From NCBI GenBank assembly GCA_035578155.1, contig JAPWDM010000016.1, positions 8,165,044 through 8,229,043 on the forward strand: a stretch of DNA of 64,000 nucleotides, given 5' to 3'. Shown here piece after piece: positions 20,846 to 31,744 of the stretch; the stretch's first letter is position 1; each line of letters opens with the position of its first letter. Under the pieces are notes generated by a model that saw only the letters and a list, made by a program, of their open reading frames with translations, made no database searches and was not told the DNA's origin. Both the position numbers and the translations under genes were made by a program. The stretch comes from Brachynemurus nebulosus (lineage: Eukaryota > Arthropoda > Insecta > Neuroptera > Myrmeleontidae).

Positions 20846-21520
20846 CTACAGTCTCTGAAGAAGGTTCGAATTTCTGAGAAATTCAATCATCCTTCTTTCA
20901 GAGACAGCATCATAACTAAGAGCGTTGGCTACATTATTCGGGAGCTGCAACCTCTGGCGCAATGGCTCAAAGGTTACACATTCCTCAACTATATGTCTCA
21001 CGGTCAGCGCCGTCCCGCAGGCGGCGCACCTTGGCTGATCCTCACCGGCGAGAAGATGACGATGTGTTAACGCCGTGTGGCCCAAGCGTAAACGTTTCAG
21101 GGCCACACTCTCTCGCCGGTTCAGATTTACAGGTGCCGGAGTTCTTCGGACCTCAGGTTTCACCTGTCTGAGCTTTGCCGTGAGGTTGTTCCACTCACGT
21201 TGCCATTTATGATCAATCGTGGATCGTATGCTCACTCTCAGATCCTCTGGGCGAATGGCAATGTCCTGTGGCTCACCGACTTCGGCTGCATGACGTGCTG
21301 CATGTTCTGCACCAGTGGACCGATGGTATGAGAGTGGCAGATCGCTTGCAACGCGCTCAACGAGTCGGAACAAATGAGGCATGCGCTGTCTTCTGATGTT
21401 TGACAGAATCGCAGGGCTTGCAGAATAGCAAATAATTCCGCAGTATACACAGTGGCCTGGGGAGGAAGTGACCAAGCTTGAGGATCGTCACGAATGACGA
21501 TGGCACTTCCCACACCCGTA
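20846..21520 (-). pseudogene. E1 RNase H / C-terminal remnant with a ~95-bp deletion
   Basis: It begins inside RNase H (GVGSAIVIRDDPQAW), then AELFAILQALRFC and SDSLSALQAI. Against E2, about 95 bases are missing at the 21300/21301 join (E2 bases ~22746-22840). The loss removes the PGHVGIPGNELAD catalytic part and shifts the frame. Downstream the second frame continues through the conserved C-X2-C...H...C segment (CAACGTALTVRHIVEEC) to a stop at 20846-20848. It is not functional. Confidence 0.85.
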
Positions 21521-21543
21521 ATTATTATTATTATTATTATTAT
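21521..21543. repeat. (ATT)n tract between E1 and E2
   Basis: ATT repeat joining the truncated 5' end of E1 to the T-run at the 3' end of E2. Confidence 0.95.
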
Positions 21544-21735
21544 TTTTTTTTTTTTTTTAGTTAAAATTGGGGTACTGCTGCCGGTGGATGGCGCGGTCAG
21601 CAGCACCCGGCGGCATCGCCAACTAAGGGCATACGCCGCCAAAACGAGAGATAAAAACATACATAAAAACAGACAGGAACACATAAATGCGATAGACAAG
21701 GGACAAAACATACACATAATAAAATCCATCGATGG

Positions 21736-22153
21736 GCCCTGCCATCCCAGGGCTTAAGAAGAGCGGACATTCCTTGGTGACGGTACGATAAGTACTAGAC
21801 AAAGCGTCCGGTCACCAAGGCCTGGAAGCCATCGATGGAACTCCCTCCGAGGTGCAAACGGCCCCGGAGTGGAGGAACCTGACTAGAACAACACAAAATA
21901 TCACAGAATAGTATCACAAAAATATATCACAGACAGAACTTATTGCTTCACTGGGAGGCCACAATATCACAGATGGAAGAACAAATGATGTACCACCTCG
22001 GGTGTAAAAGGCCCTCGGTAGTACATCGTTAAAAAGAAATAACAACAACAAAACAGCACGTATAAATAACAACAGTACCCTAAGGGTGTAAAAGGCCCTT
22101 AGTGGCATAACGAAACACTAAAAGTACCCTGCCAGACCAGCTGGAACAGGGTA
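21736..22153 (-). other. Hairpin array in the E2 3' UTR, two hairpins damaged
   Basis: Stems seen at 21736-21753, 21772-21820, 21845-21869, 21987-22027 and 22125-22153, with a shortened version near 22077-22102. The 3' arm of the fourth hairpin and the whole fifth are lost in a deletion at about 21961, between GGCCACA and AATATCACAG. The hairpin at 21987-22027 has one change that leaves a G-U pair on the minus-strand RNA. Confidence 0.8.
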
Positions 22154-22290
22154 TGGTTAATAAATAAATAAATTAAGACACTCACAAGAAATTTTTGAAC
22201 ACATAAAGATAAAAACTTTGTCTCAAATAAAATTAACTGTCGGGGGAGAAACAAGAGACGACTTGTATAAAATTCAGAGATGTAATGCCC

Positions 22291-23286
22291 CTAAAGTCTC
22301 TGAAGAAGATGCGAATTTCGGAGAAATTCAAGCATCTTTCTTTCAGAGACTGCATCGTAAGCTAAAGCTTCGGCTACATTATTCGGGAGCTGCAACCTCT
22401 GGCGCAATGGCTCAAAGGTTACACATTCCTCAACTATATGCCTCACGGTCAGCGCCGTCCCGCAGGCGGCGCACCTTGGCAGATCCTCACCGGCGAGAAG
22501 ATGACGGTGTGTTAACGCCGTGTGGCCCAAGCGTAAACGCGTCAGGGCCACACTCTCTCGCCGGCTCAGATTTACAGGTGCCGGAGTTCTTCGGACCTCA
22601 GATTTCACCTGTTTGAGCTTCACCGTGAGGTTGTTCCACTCACGTTGCCATTTCTGATCGATCGCCGATCTTATGCACACTCTCAGATCCTCTGGGCGTA
22701 TGGCAATGTCCTGTGGCTCACCGACTTCGGCTGCATGACGTGCTGCCTGGTCGGCGAGTTCATTGCCAGGTATCCCCACATGTCCGGGAATCCAAAAGAA
22801 GGTGATAGACTTTTGGCGGAGCATGTAGAGACACGTTCGGATGTTCTGCACCAGTGGATCGATGGTATGAGAGTGGCAGATCGCTTGCAACGCGCTCAAC
22901 GAGTCGGAACAAATGAGGAATGCGCTGTCTTCAGATGTTTGACAGAATCGCAGGGCTTTCAAAATCGCAAATAATTCCGCAGTATACACAGTGGCCTGGG
23001 GAGGAAGTGTCCAAGCGTGAGGATCGTCACGAATGACGATGGCACTTCCCACGCCCGTAGCTGTTTTGGAACCATCTGTGTATATGCAGAGAGAGTCAAG
23101 TTCGCTAATGATCTCGTAGAAGCGGGATCGATACTCGAATGAACTGGTCTCCTCTTTGTTGAGACCAGTTAGGTCGAAACGACACCTTACATTAGGGATC
23201 AGCCAAGGAGGTACTTCCATAGGACGTTTAGGAAGTACCTTGGCGAACTGTAAGTGCAGACTCTCTAATAATTCCTGCGTTCGAAC
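22291..23286 (-). CDS. LINE ORF2 C-terminus: RNase H domain and CCHC-like segment (partial), copy E2
   Basis: About 331 intact codons, 5'-truncated. RNase H motifs in order are IYTDGSK (first catalytic Asp), TAELFAILKAL (Glu), CSDSLSALQAI (second Asp) and WIPGHVGIPGNELADQAA (His/Asp). RNase H removes RNA from the RNA-DNA hybrid during integration. The C-terminal part has LRLGHTALTHRHLL and CAACGTALTVRHIVEEC, a conserved Cys/His group of I/Jockey-type LINEs. Reverse transcriptase and endonuclease would be further 5' and are lost. The open frame extends to 23493 only by running into the E3 3' UTR. RNase H plus the (TAA)n tail favour the I group; LOA, R1 or Nimb relatives are not excluded. Confidence 0.9.
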   Translation of the reverse strand, partial: VRTQELLESLHLQFAKVLPKRPMEVPPWLIPNVRCRFDLTGLNKEETSSFEYRSRFYEIISELDSLCIYTDGSKTATGVGSAIVIRDDPHAWTLPPQATVYTAELFAILKALRFCQTSEDSAFLICSDSLSALQAICHSHTIDPLVQNIRTCLYMLRQKSITFFWIPGHVGIPGNELADQAARHAAEVGEPQDIAIRPEDLRVCIRSAIDQKWQREWNNLTVKLKQVKSEVRRTPAPVNLSRRESVALTRLRLGHTALTHRHLLAGEDLPRCAACGTALTVRHIVEECVTFEPLRQRLQLPNNVAEALAYDAVSERKMLEFLRNSHLLQRL

Positions 23287-23310
23287 ATTATTATTATTAT
23301 TATTATTATT
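23287..23310. repeat. (ATT)n tract between E2 and E3
   Basis: ATT repeat bounded by the truncated 5' end of E2 and the T-run of E3. Confidence 0.95.
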
Positions 23311-23499
23311 TTTTTTTTTTTTGATTAAAATAAGGTTACTGCTGCCGGTGGATGGCGCGGTCAGCAGCACCCGGCGGCATCGCCAACAGAGGGCATGCGC
23401 CGCCATAAACGATAAATAAAAACATACACAAAACAGACAGGAACACATAAATGCGATAGACAAGGGACAAAACATACACATAATAAAATCCATCGATGG

Positions 23500-23997
23500 G
23501 CCCTGCCATCCCAGGGCTTAAAAAGAGTGGACAGTCCTTGGTGACGGTACGGTAAGTACTAGACAGAACGTCCGGTCACCAAGGCCTGGAAGCCATCGCT
23601 GGAACCCCCTCCGAGGCATAAAAGGCCCCGGAGTGGAGGAACCTGACTAGAAACACACAAATGACTAGAATTTTAAATCACAGAAGTAATCACAGATAAT
23701 ACTTATTGCATCGCTGAGGAGCCACAGGACCACCAGCGACGCAATAAGGAGTTAAAACAATACCGCTGTGGAGCCATAACAACAGGCCCACAGCGGCATA
23801 ACAAAATATCACAGATAAATAAAAACAAGTGATGTACCACCTAGGGTGTAAAAGGCCTTCGGTGGTACATCCATAAAAAACAATAACAAAAACAACAAAA
23901 CATGTATGAATAACAAAGTACCACTAAGGGTGTAAAAGGCCCTTAGTGGCATAACGAGAGACTAAAAGTACCCTGCCAGACCAGCTGGAACAGGGTA
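23500..23997 (-). other. Array of eight hairpins in the E3 3' UTR
   Basis: Stems at 23500-23517, 23536-23584, 23609-23633, 23711-23739, 23763-23796, 23830-23870, 23921-23949 and 23969-23997. Compared with E1, TCACTG/CAGTGA has become TCGCTG/CAGCGA at the fourth, and CTGTAG/CTACAG has become CTGTGG/CCACAG at the fifth. Both are double changes that keep pairing. Confidence 0.85.
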
Positions 23998-24136
23998 TGG
24001 GTAATAAATAAATAAATAAATTAGGACAACACAGTTCATTTTGAAAACACGTAGATTAAAATAACCTGAAAAATAAAATTATATGTCGGGGGAGAAGCAA
24101 GAGACGACTTGAATAAAATTAAGAGATGAAATGCCC

Positions 24137-24369
24137 CTAAAGTCTCTGAAGAAGATGCGAATTTCGGAGAAATTCAAGCATCTTTCTTTCAGAGACAGCA
24201 TCATAACTTAATGCGTCGGCTACATTATTCGGGAGCTGCAACCTCTGGCGCAATGGCGCAAAGGTTACACATTCCTCAACTATATGCCTCACGGTCAGCG
24301 CCGTCCCGCAGGCGGCGCACCTTGGCTGATCCTCACCGGCGAGAAGATGACGATGTGTTAACGCCGTGT
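24137..24369 (-). pseudogene. E3 ORF2 C-terminal remnant
   Basis: It encodes only the C-terminal segment with the CAACGTALTVRHIVEEC group and the ending LLQRL shared with E1 and E2. No RNase H remains. Confidence 0.8.
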
Positions 24370-24430
24370 ATTATTATTATTATTATTATTACTATTATTA
24401 TTATTGTTATTATTATTATTTTTATTATAA
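24370..24430. repeat. Interrupted (TTA)n tract between E3 and D
   Basis: About 60 bases of TTA/ATT with a few C, G and T interruptions; older-looking than the other tracts. Confidence 0.9.
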
Positions 24431-27400
24431 AAGATTAACGAAAAAACGCGACTGCACTTCAAAGACCCCCAGGCGGAGGAAAAAGTGTCCGTGCAGCGTA
24501 CCAAGTCAGGTACTTCTAGGTCAGGTACTTAATGTCCGTCATACAGAATCCCCTTCCTGGTCTTCCCTACCTAATAAATCCCCGAACCTCGCTGCAAAAC
24601 CATGACAGTGGGAGATTCATGAACTCCCGGAGAAAGTCGTCTCGTGCGACCGGAGCGTGCGGAGCGTCCCGATAATAACTGCTTTTTGCATTAACGCCGC
24701 TAACATGTTGGCGTGAGATCTACAAGCCGGAATGATGTTAAGATTGCGCACAAAGGAGTTATGCACACCCCCCAGACATCCGATTATAAGTACGACCAAG
24801 TGGACAGTATAGCCCGGGTACAGTTGTCGCAGTTCATGTATTAGATCTTGATATTTAATCCTTTTTTGCTCCTACTTTTCGACTATGTTAGTTTCCGCCG
24901 GAGCAGAGAACTCGATAACATACATAGTCTGAGATGTTAAAACTTGGAGCACAACATCAGGCTTATTAGCGTTCAATTACCTGGTAGTTACAACCGGCAT
25001 ATTCCAAAAGATCTTGCACTTTTGGTTGGCAACAAAGGATTCTACTTCCGCAGGATCGTAGGGCAAGACTGGTGTTTTGTCAACTTCGTAATGATGACGA
25101 AGATAAAAGTAGAGCACACGCAACGCTGCATTATGGCGATGGATATAGGTGGATTTAGCATAATAAGAACAACCTGAAGTCAGGTGCATTAAGGTTTCCG
25201 GGTATGCTTTGCATGCCCGACACGAGGTACTCGAAACCCCTCTATTACCCATCACATATTTTTGGTGTGTTAAAGTGTTCCACACTCCATCTTGAGCTGC
25301 CATGATAAAGCCCTCTGTTTCCGATTTAAGTCCATTAGCTCTCAAGAAAGCCCAAGTGAGTTCGCTTGAAAGGCCAAGGTTGTCAAGGTGTCGGTAGAAC
25401 ATACCCTGGTGAACTTTGTCGCGATGTTTATTGAGCAGATGTTGTTGCCTGGCTCTCTTGATTGCCGACTTTTGGCGCGACTGTGATAGTGAAAGAATGT
25501 TATCATTACCGTCGCGACTACGCGGATCGAAGACTAAGCCCAAGATATCGGCGGCACGTTGCGCTGCTGTGAATAAAAATGCGCCTACGCCAGCAAGCTC
25601 GTGATCCCTGACGAGTTGCAATAGCGGGTCTGAACTGTTAAGTACACGACAAGCTGTACCTAAGACTATATGATCATGTAAACGTTCGACTGACAGGAGC
25701 CACCTCCCCTCCTGGTCTCGTGGGAGGTAAAGTCGTTGTGTCGATGCGCGTGGGTGTAAACTACGGTAGATATTCATTATTTTTCGCGTGTCTCGGTCTA
25801 GTTCCTCCAATTCATTCACATTCCACTTAATTGAGCCAAAAGTATATAAAAGGATGGGTATGGCTAACATATTTGTAGCGCTGGTCTTATTCTTCGCCGA
25901 CAATTCGGAACTCCAAATTTGTCGGAGAAGGCGTTTATATCTACTACTTAAGACGGCCTTCATGTTCTTCACGTCCTGGATGTGACTTTCGCCAACACCA
26001 AGGTACGTATAGGTCGCTCCTTCATCAAGATGTTCTATGATGCTTCCATCCACTAATTGGGCGTGTGAATCAAAATTCAGAACTACACCATGCTTACAGT
26101 GCACCACCGCGCATTTGTCCAGTCCGAACTCCATAACGATCACGTGCGTGTATTTGTGTGTTAATTTTAGAGAGCCGTTTAGATCACTCTCCGACGAGGC
26201 ATACAGTTTTAAGTCATCCATATAAAATAAATGTGTGGCTTTATGCTCGCGATTTCTTACCGGGCCACACAAGTAGTCTCCTTGGTATACGCCTCGTTTG
26301 TATGTCACCAACTCCGTTGACACAACGTGTTCACCGGATGTTATCGTGAACCTTGTTTTCCAGAGCGGCAACAGGTGTTCAATACATTTAATAATGTCGG
26401 GGTGGACTCGCAGATAATGGAGCAAATAGATAATGGGCTCATGCGACGTTGTGTCAAATGCTTTCCGATAGTCCACCCAGGCCATGCTCAGGTTGCGTTT
26501 GTGCTGTCTAGCGTCCTGACAGATACATCTGTCGACCAGCAAGTTGTCTTTGCAACCCGACATTCCTCTTTTTGAACCTCGTTGTTCATAGATCGAACTC
26601 CACACTGGTTCAATCGCCTTCAAAATGCGTTCATATAGAATTGAAGTGAACTCTTTATACACAATGTTCAGGCACGTTATCGGTCTGTAGTTCTGTGGTT
26701 GCGATAGGTCTCCGTTTTTCGGTATTAGGACCGTTCTTCCCTCAGCGAGCCACGCTGGTATTGGCTCACAGTTAAATAACCAATTTGAAAATATACGAGC
26801 AAGGTGGCGGTAGGTACTAGTGAGCTTCTTCCACCAAAAATTCGTTATTCCATCAATGCCCGGAGCCGAATAGTTCTTCTTGCCTTTGAAAGCAAGTTCG
26901 ATTTCCTCTTTATCAACAGATGTTATAATGGTATGAGATGGCACTTTGCCGAGCTGTTGTTTGCAGTACCATCTAAACGGGCTGATGGGAATACAGTCCA
27001 GGTCAGTCTTTTTAGTCGTCTCATATATCCCCCGCCAATAATCCTCTATTGTGTCGACAGTCGGCGGTTGCTCCACGACAAGGTTTTTGGTGCGAACAGG
27101 CGTGAAGGGTTTGATTTAAAGATCTTATTTTCCCGAAGGCACCGTTCACGCCGGGCTAATTTCTGCTTGGCCAGGGCCAATGCGCGCATCTTATCCAAAT
27201 GTGTCTGTTTGATGGTCAACAGATTGCCCAAATTGATTGTGTGATAGCGGTACCTTAGTTTTCTGGCAAAAGTCCGTACCTTTCGCGTAAAGCGCCTGTT
27301 GGTCTGAATATATTCTATCACACATTGGATAAGCGATACCAGCTGTCGTAGTGCCCTCACCTTGGTGTCAATTTGTTTAATACGAATACGTGCCTTCTCC

Positions 27401-28381
27401 TCTGCAGTCTTTTGCTGCTTAGTACATGGGGTCAGGACACGCATCGCTGCATATACTGCGTTGTCGACGTCGGTGAGATCACTGGATGGGGATAGATGAT
27501 CGTCCAAAATTTCGTTTAGTAGGGTCAGTTGTTCGCCCTTTACATACGTCCGTCGGTGTTTGGGACGTGGTCGTTTGTCAAAGTCTAAGTCGGTATCGAG
27601 AAGATCGCGAAATTGTTTTCTTAAATTGTCTGAGACAGAAAGGGATTTATTTAGATCGGCATCATTCTGTGTGGGAGCTGAACTGGTTCTGGTGTTAGAC
27701 TCTAGCACAGTATCTGTGTTGGCTTGATTTAACAAGTCCGTCTGTGCCTCAGTAACTACGCTGTCACCGCAAGTTACCGGTTGATCCCGCTCTGTGATGT
27801 TATTGGTCGAGCTCTCACCGTTGACCGCAGAATCCTGTTCAACTTCCACCACTGCAGTTTCAGCAGCCCTAGCTTCTTCGCGAGCTTCTCGATTATTGTC
27901 ATGTCCGGTAGGTATGTTTAATGATTCGGGCTACATGGTCACGCAGATTTTGTGGCGTTAAATTAGAGTGTTCGGGATGCATCTGGCACCATATGGCGTG
28001 CATCCTTGCCATGTACCCTCTCTTATTCGGCTCACTTTGTACGCGGCACGTGAGGAAATCTCTCCTCAAGCTGTTCGTCCACTCCAGGCGCACGAGACGA
28101 GAATATGAATTTTGACTGGTTCCGCCTTTATTAGCGGGCCCATCCGAGAGACCCGCAGCACGACCAGCCTTCCTAGTTCTTTTACCGTTTGGAACTAGTA
28201 GAAATCCTGTTAGGGGTAGTTAGCCCGTTAACAGAGACCACCATTTAGCGCTGGTTGACTCCACGCACCAGGTACCAGAAAGTACCTGGTCTTAGCTCGG
28301 GAACCCCGGGAGCGCTACTTCCCGTGTTGTTGTAGCACCCGACCACCTAAGCAACCAGGTTTTACAACAAGCCCCTGAGGG

Positions 28382-28382
<1 letters not shown>
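24431..28382 (-). mobile_element. Older R4/Dong-like LINE copy D, near full length but broken
   Basis: About 3.95 kb, bounded by TTA tracts on both sides like A2 and A3. Its protein is clearly related to A in domain order but distant in sequence, so it is a separate family of the same clade. It has a ~290-base 5' leader (28094-28382), the ORF region 24617-28093 and a ~190-base 3' UTR. Confidence 0.82.
24617..28093 (-). pseudogene. R4/Dong-like polyprotein of copy D, two frameshifts and two stops
   Basis: Segment 27899-28093 carries the Myb-like part (LEWTNSLRRDF). Segment 27046-27852 is the basic linker in another frame. Segment 24977-27076 returns to the first frame and carries reverse transcriptase: WVDYRKAFDT, then FYMDDLKLYA, then the CCHC group CRACKAYPETLMHLTSGC. 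A TAA at 24977-24979 interrupts it just before the nuclease motif KPD, and a TAG follows at 24872-24874. The same frame then runs to 24617. Frameshifts are near 27.9 kb and 27.08 kb. Motifs are preserved despite the breaks, so decay is moderate. Confidence 0.85.

Positions 28383-28432
<50 letters not shown>
28383..28432. repeat. (TTA)n tract, right border of the LINE array
   Basis: About 16 uninterrupted TTA units adjoining the 5' end of D. Confidence 0.95.
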
Positions 28433-30656
28433 TAAATTATCTAAAATTATCTAAATACCATGTTTTTCTATTAATGAAGTAGTTTTTTCTTTCCTTTTTT
28501 TGAAAAATTTCGTAATAATTTTCATAAAATAAGTGTTTGTTAGAAAATCAGGCCAAAAGCGGCTCATTTTTGAGGTGACTATTTGAGAACAATTTGGTTA
28601 TAGGTATTCATAAAACTTCAAAATAAAAAAAGGAATATTATGTAAATTATGGTCGTTTATTATTACTATGTTTTAAAGCTAACGAAAATTTTCAAAATTA
28701 AAAATTTTGCTTTCCAAATGAAAATTATCAGAATTGATATCTTTGTTTACAAATTGTAACGTCGTTTTAAAGTAATAGCGCATTTTAAATCATTTGAATC
28801 ATTGTTGAAATACAGTTACCTACTATTCAAGTTGAATTACTATTCAAACTTTAATTTTGGTGTGATTGACTACCTACGAGATATTCAAAATTTTACTTTT
28901 CAACCAAACATTCCCAAATTCTGTGCAGAATTAAGTCCTTATAGTCCGTTAACTCCACTCGCCAAACAAGCCTAATCTGACAGTTGTCATATTTTAACGA
29001 CGTATCCAATTTCCACACCTTCTGACCTTTCCATAGATCAGAGGTATTTTTGTCGTCCATTTTTTTCGTGATCTCAATAAAATTTGAACAAAATATGTGT
29101 ATAGTCGAGATTCGTCCAGCTGTTTACTGCTGACCCCTTTTTGGGAATTCTAACGTACAATTTTAATTTCACTTTCATTTTCTCCTGGGTCTGGGTAGTA
29201 TTTGAACAAAATTTGGTCGAAATCCATCCAACCGTTAATTTTGGGTTTTGTCTAGAGAATCGCACAACCTTAAGAAATCCTAAAAATTTTTCTGAGACTG
29301 TGAGAGGCCTGTTCGTATCACTTTTGCTCAACTTATTGTAATTTTATCTAAAACAAATTAGAAAAGTATACGACATCCATATTTTATACTTATGCATATA
29401 TAAAGAGGTTAAATTAATTTTTTTTTTAAAAAGTCATTCTGGATCAATTCTGGATTATGTAAAATGTTTCTAAAAACACAATTCACAAATAGAATATCCG
29501 CCCCGAAATGCAACACTGTGTAATCGTTGTAAAAAATAATGCACAAAGTAAAAAATTCTATTGCTCAAAATGGTAAATAATAACGGTCTTAAAATAATGT
29601 ATAAAATGTAAAATATTATTTCACAAATAGTGATTTTATTGTTTGAAATATAGGGTAAATGTAATGCACAAAAATATAAAATTCTATTGCACACAGTGTT
29701 AAATCTATTGTTTAAAGTGTATAAAATAATGCGCGCTTAAATGATAGCCATTTTGAAATCTAGGTACAGAGTTCGCAGTGGTTTGGGCTAGCAACACCAT
29801 CTTTTATAATTAGTGTAACTATCAAAGGATTTGCAGCGTCATCTTGTGGCCAGACTTAGAATTTACGTATAGAGTTCGACCTTGTGTCCGACTAGCAGCG
29901 CCATCTCGTGACCAGACTTAGAATTTACTCAAAAAATCGGATGGTGGAATGGTGGTTCCGAAACTGTCACAAATCTGCTACTCCTAAACTACATGAAATT
30001 TGGGAAGTTTGAAGATAGCATTCACACGTATTTTAGTGCTTCTGCAAAATTCATCCAATTTAACCGAAACTGTATCTCTCACCGTTTGCGAAGTTCCCAT
30101 GCCATACCGTATAACTTTCCTCTTACATTCACCCACTCATAACCGGATACGTACCTATATAACAAGTGAGACGCTAAGAAAAACCAAGCTCACGAACGGC
30201 CCACGTCATCTTGATATGAATTTGCCCTAAATAAGAAATTTATTACAACTCTTAAAGAATATCAGAACTCAGTTTTCAACATTAATATTGTAGTTACATT
30301 TAAAAAAAATTAATTCTGTACACAGGTAGTAAAAAATATTACATAAATTTATCCGATATTGTTTCATAAAAATTAATATTATTTTATAAGAAGAACATCA
30401 AAGCTCGTCTTTTAAGTGTGTGTAAGGTATTTGAACATTTTTATAATAAGCGCAACAAACGAGAAATATAAATATAACAAAAAATGCATCTGCTACATAA
30501 ACATACCTTTTAGCGAATTTCCAAAACTGGAAATTCAGCTATTACAGCAGGTGTGATGACGCGACCTAAGTCCGGGACCATAACAGAAATATGTTTTGAG
30601 GTCCCTAGAATACGAAAATGATATTCACTAAAATTTATAATAAAAAATTCTTCGTG

Positions 30657-30658
<2 letters not shown>
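28433..30658. other. AT-rich non-coding region
   Basis: No gene recognised. Two imperfect direct copies of a segment with AGCAGCGCCATCTCGTG-like sequence and CCAGACTTAGAATTTAC occur at about 29835-29870 and 29900-29930. The stretches near 29030-29340 and 29940-30230 have transposon-like composition but no termini were found. Confidence 0.5.

Positions 30659-30726
<68 letters not shown>
30659..30726. repeat. (AT)n microsatellite
   Basis: About 34 uninterrupted AT units. Confidence 0.98.
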
Positions 30727-30728
<2 letters not shown>

Positions 30729-31744
30729 CCACGATAACTTTCGAATGAAACGTTTAATGCTTATGAAATTTCGTATGGAGACTCAATTTTGATCTGGCTT
30801 GGCTAAGTTTTTTAGCCAAACACATCGGATGCCCAGAAGTAGGTTTTTCGGACGTTTTTTGTCAAAAAACTAAGTTTTCTGTCAGAATTAAACAACTTTT
30901 TAAATTTTTTTATACCATTGAAAAAATTAGAAAAAATTATATAGGACATGTTTTTGAATTTTTACTTTACGTAAATTAATTCCAGAGAAAAATTAAGAAA
31001 TTTGTTAGAAATGGATTAAAAAATTTCCAAAGGGATATTTGTTGTCTTTTTTTATTATATGGACAAACTATCTCCATTTCAATTTTTAAAATGGTACATT
31101 TTCAAAAAGGAAGCTTTTTGAGTGATATGTAATGAACAATTTTTTTTAAGCAAGGCAATCGGCGATATACATGTGTCGCACTTAATCATATGAAATCCTT
31201 ATTTAGTTTTGTCTCAAGTTGTTTTTTTTAAAACCGCTGGATACTATGGCAATACGTCATGACAATTTGAAATTAATAATGTCGGCCTTTCCACAGTATA
31301 TTTCATCTGAATTAGACGCAAGACGTAAGACGTAACTAATGTTCCAAAATGTTTTCTAATTTAATTGATTTTATGTAGTTATCTTAAATATCAGTAAAAT
31401 TTGCTGAAGACATAACATCCATTTAAATTTCTTTTTTATTATTAAGTTAAAAAAGTATTCAACATTTTAATTGACATTTTTGATTGTGTAAAAAGCCACA
31501 TTACGTATTTTGACATATAAATAACAAAAATATCCTAGGTAGTATGATTTTCAATTATTTTAAAAAACTTTTATAAGATTAAATTTTTCAATAAAAATTT
31601 ATAAAATAATATTACATTTAGATTGCATTTAAATATTTATTAATTATGTAAATAAATTTAATATGTAAATAAATCATTTATAACAATTAAATTTAAAATA
31701 TGAACTTTTCCAAAAATTTGAAAATTTGAATTTTTTTGTTCATT
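30727..31744. other. AT-rich non-coding region
   Basis: No coding sequence, inverted termini or tandem array detected. Confidence 0.5.

Larger units (their letters stand above)
20031..21520 (-). mobile_element. RNase H-encoding I-type LINE copy E1, 5'-truncated
   Basis: On the minus strand the 3' end reads ...AATTTTAATT, a short A-run, then (TAA)n. (TAA)n tails are characteristic of the I factor group. The 3' UTR is about 800 bases and carries the hairpin array. The 5' end is cut inside the RNase H domain at 21520, right against the next TTA tract. Confidence 0.85.
21544..23286 (-). mobile_element. RNase H-encoding I-type LINE copy E2, 5'-truncated
   Basis: The longest of the three E copies. 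It has a 3' A-run and TAA tail at 21521-21560, a ~730-base 3' UTR with hairpins, then the RNase H and C-terminal coding part. It is truncated at 23286, where GCGTTCGAAC meets a TTA tract. Confidence 0.88.
23311..24369 (-). mobile_element. RNase H-type LINE copy E3, shortest, 5'-truncated
   Basis: It contains the whole 3' UTR and only the last ~77 codons of the ORF (24137-24369, to the stop at 24137-24139). The truncation point is in ...CACCGTGTT-type sequence, where ACGCCGTGT meets a TTA tract. Confidence 0.85.

Noticed and set aside
21238..21729. Open frame through E2 3' UTR, poly-Lys, poly-Ile and E1 RNase H
   Set aside because: It arises from reading across the A-run and TTA tract between two copies, not from a fused gene.
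29141..30230. Possible genes from short open frames at 29141-29341 and 30000-30230
   Set aside because: Both are short, lack domain-like features, and overlap sequence with repeat-like phrasing on both strands.
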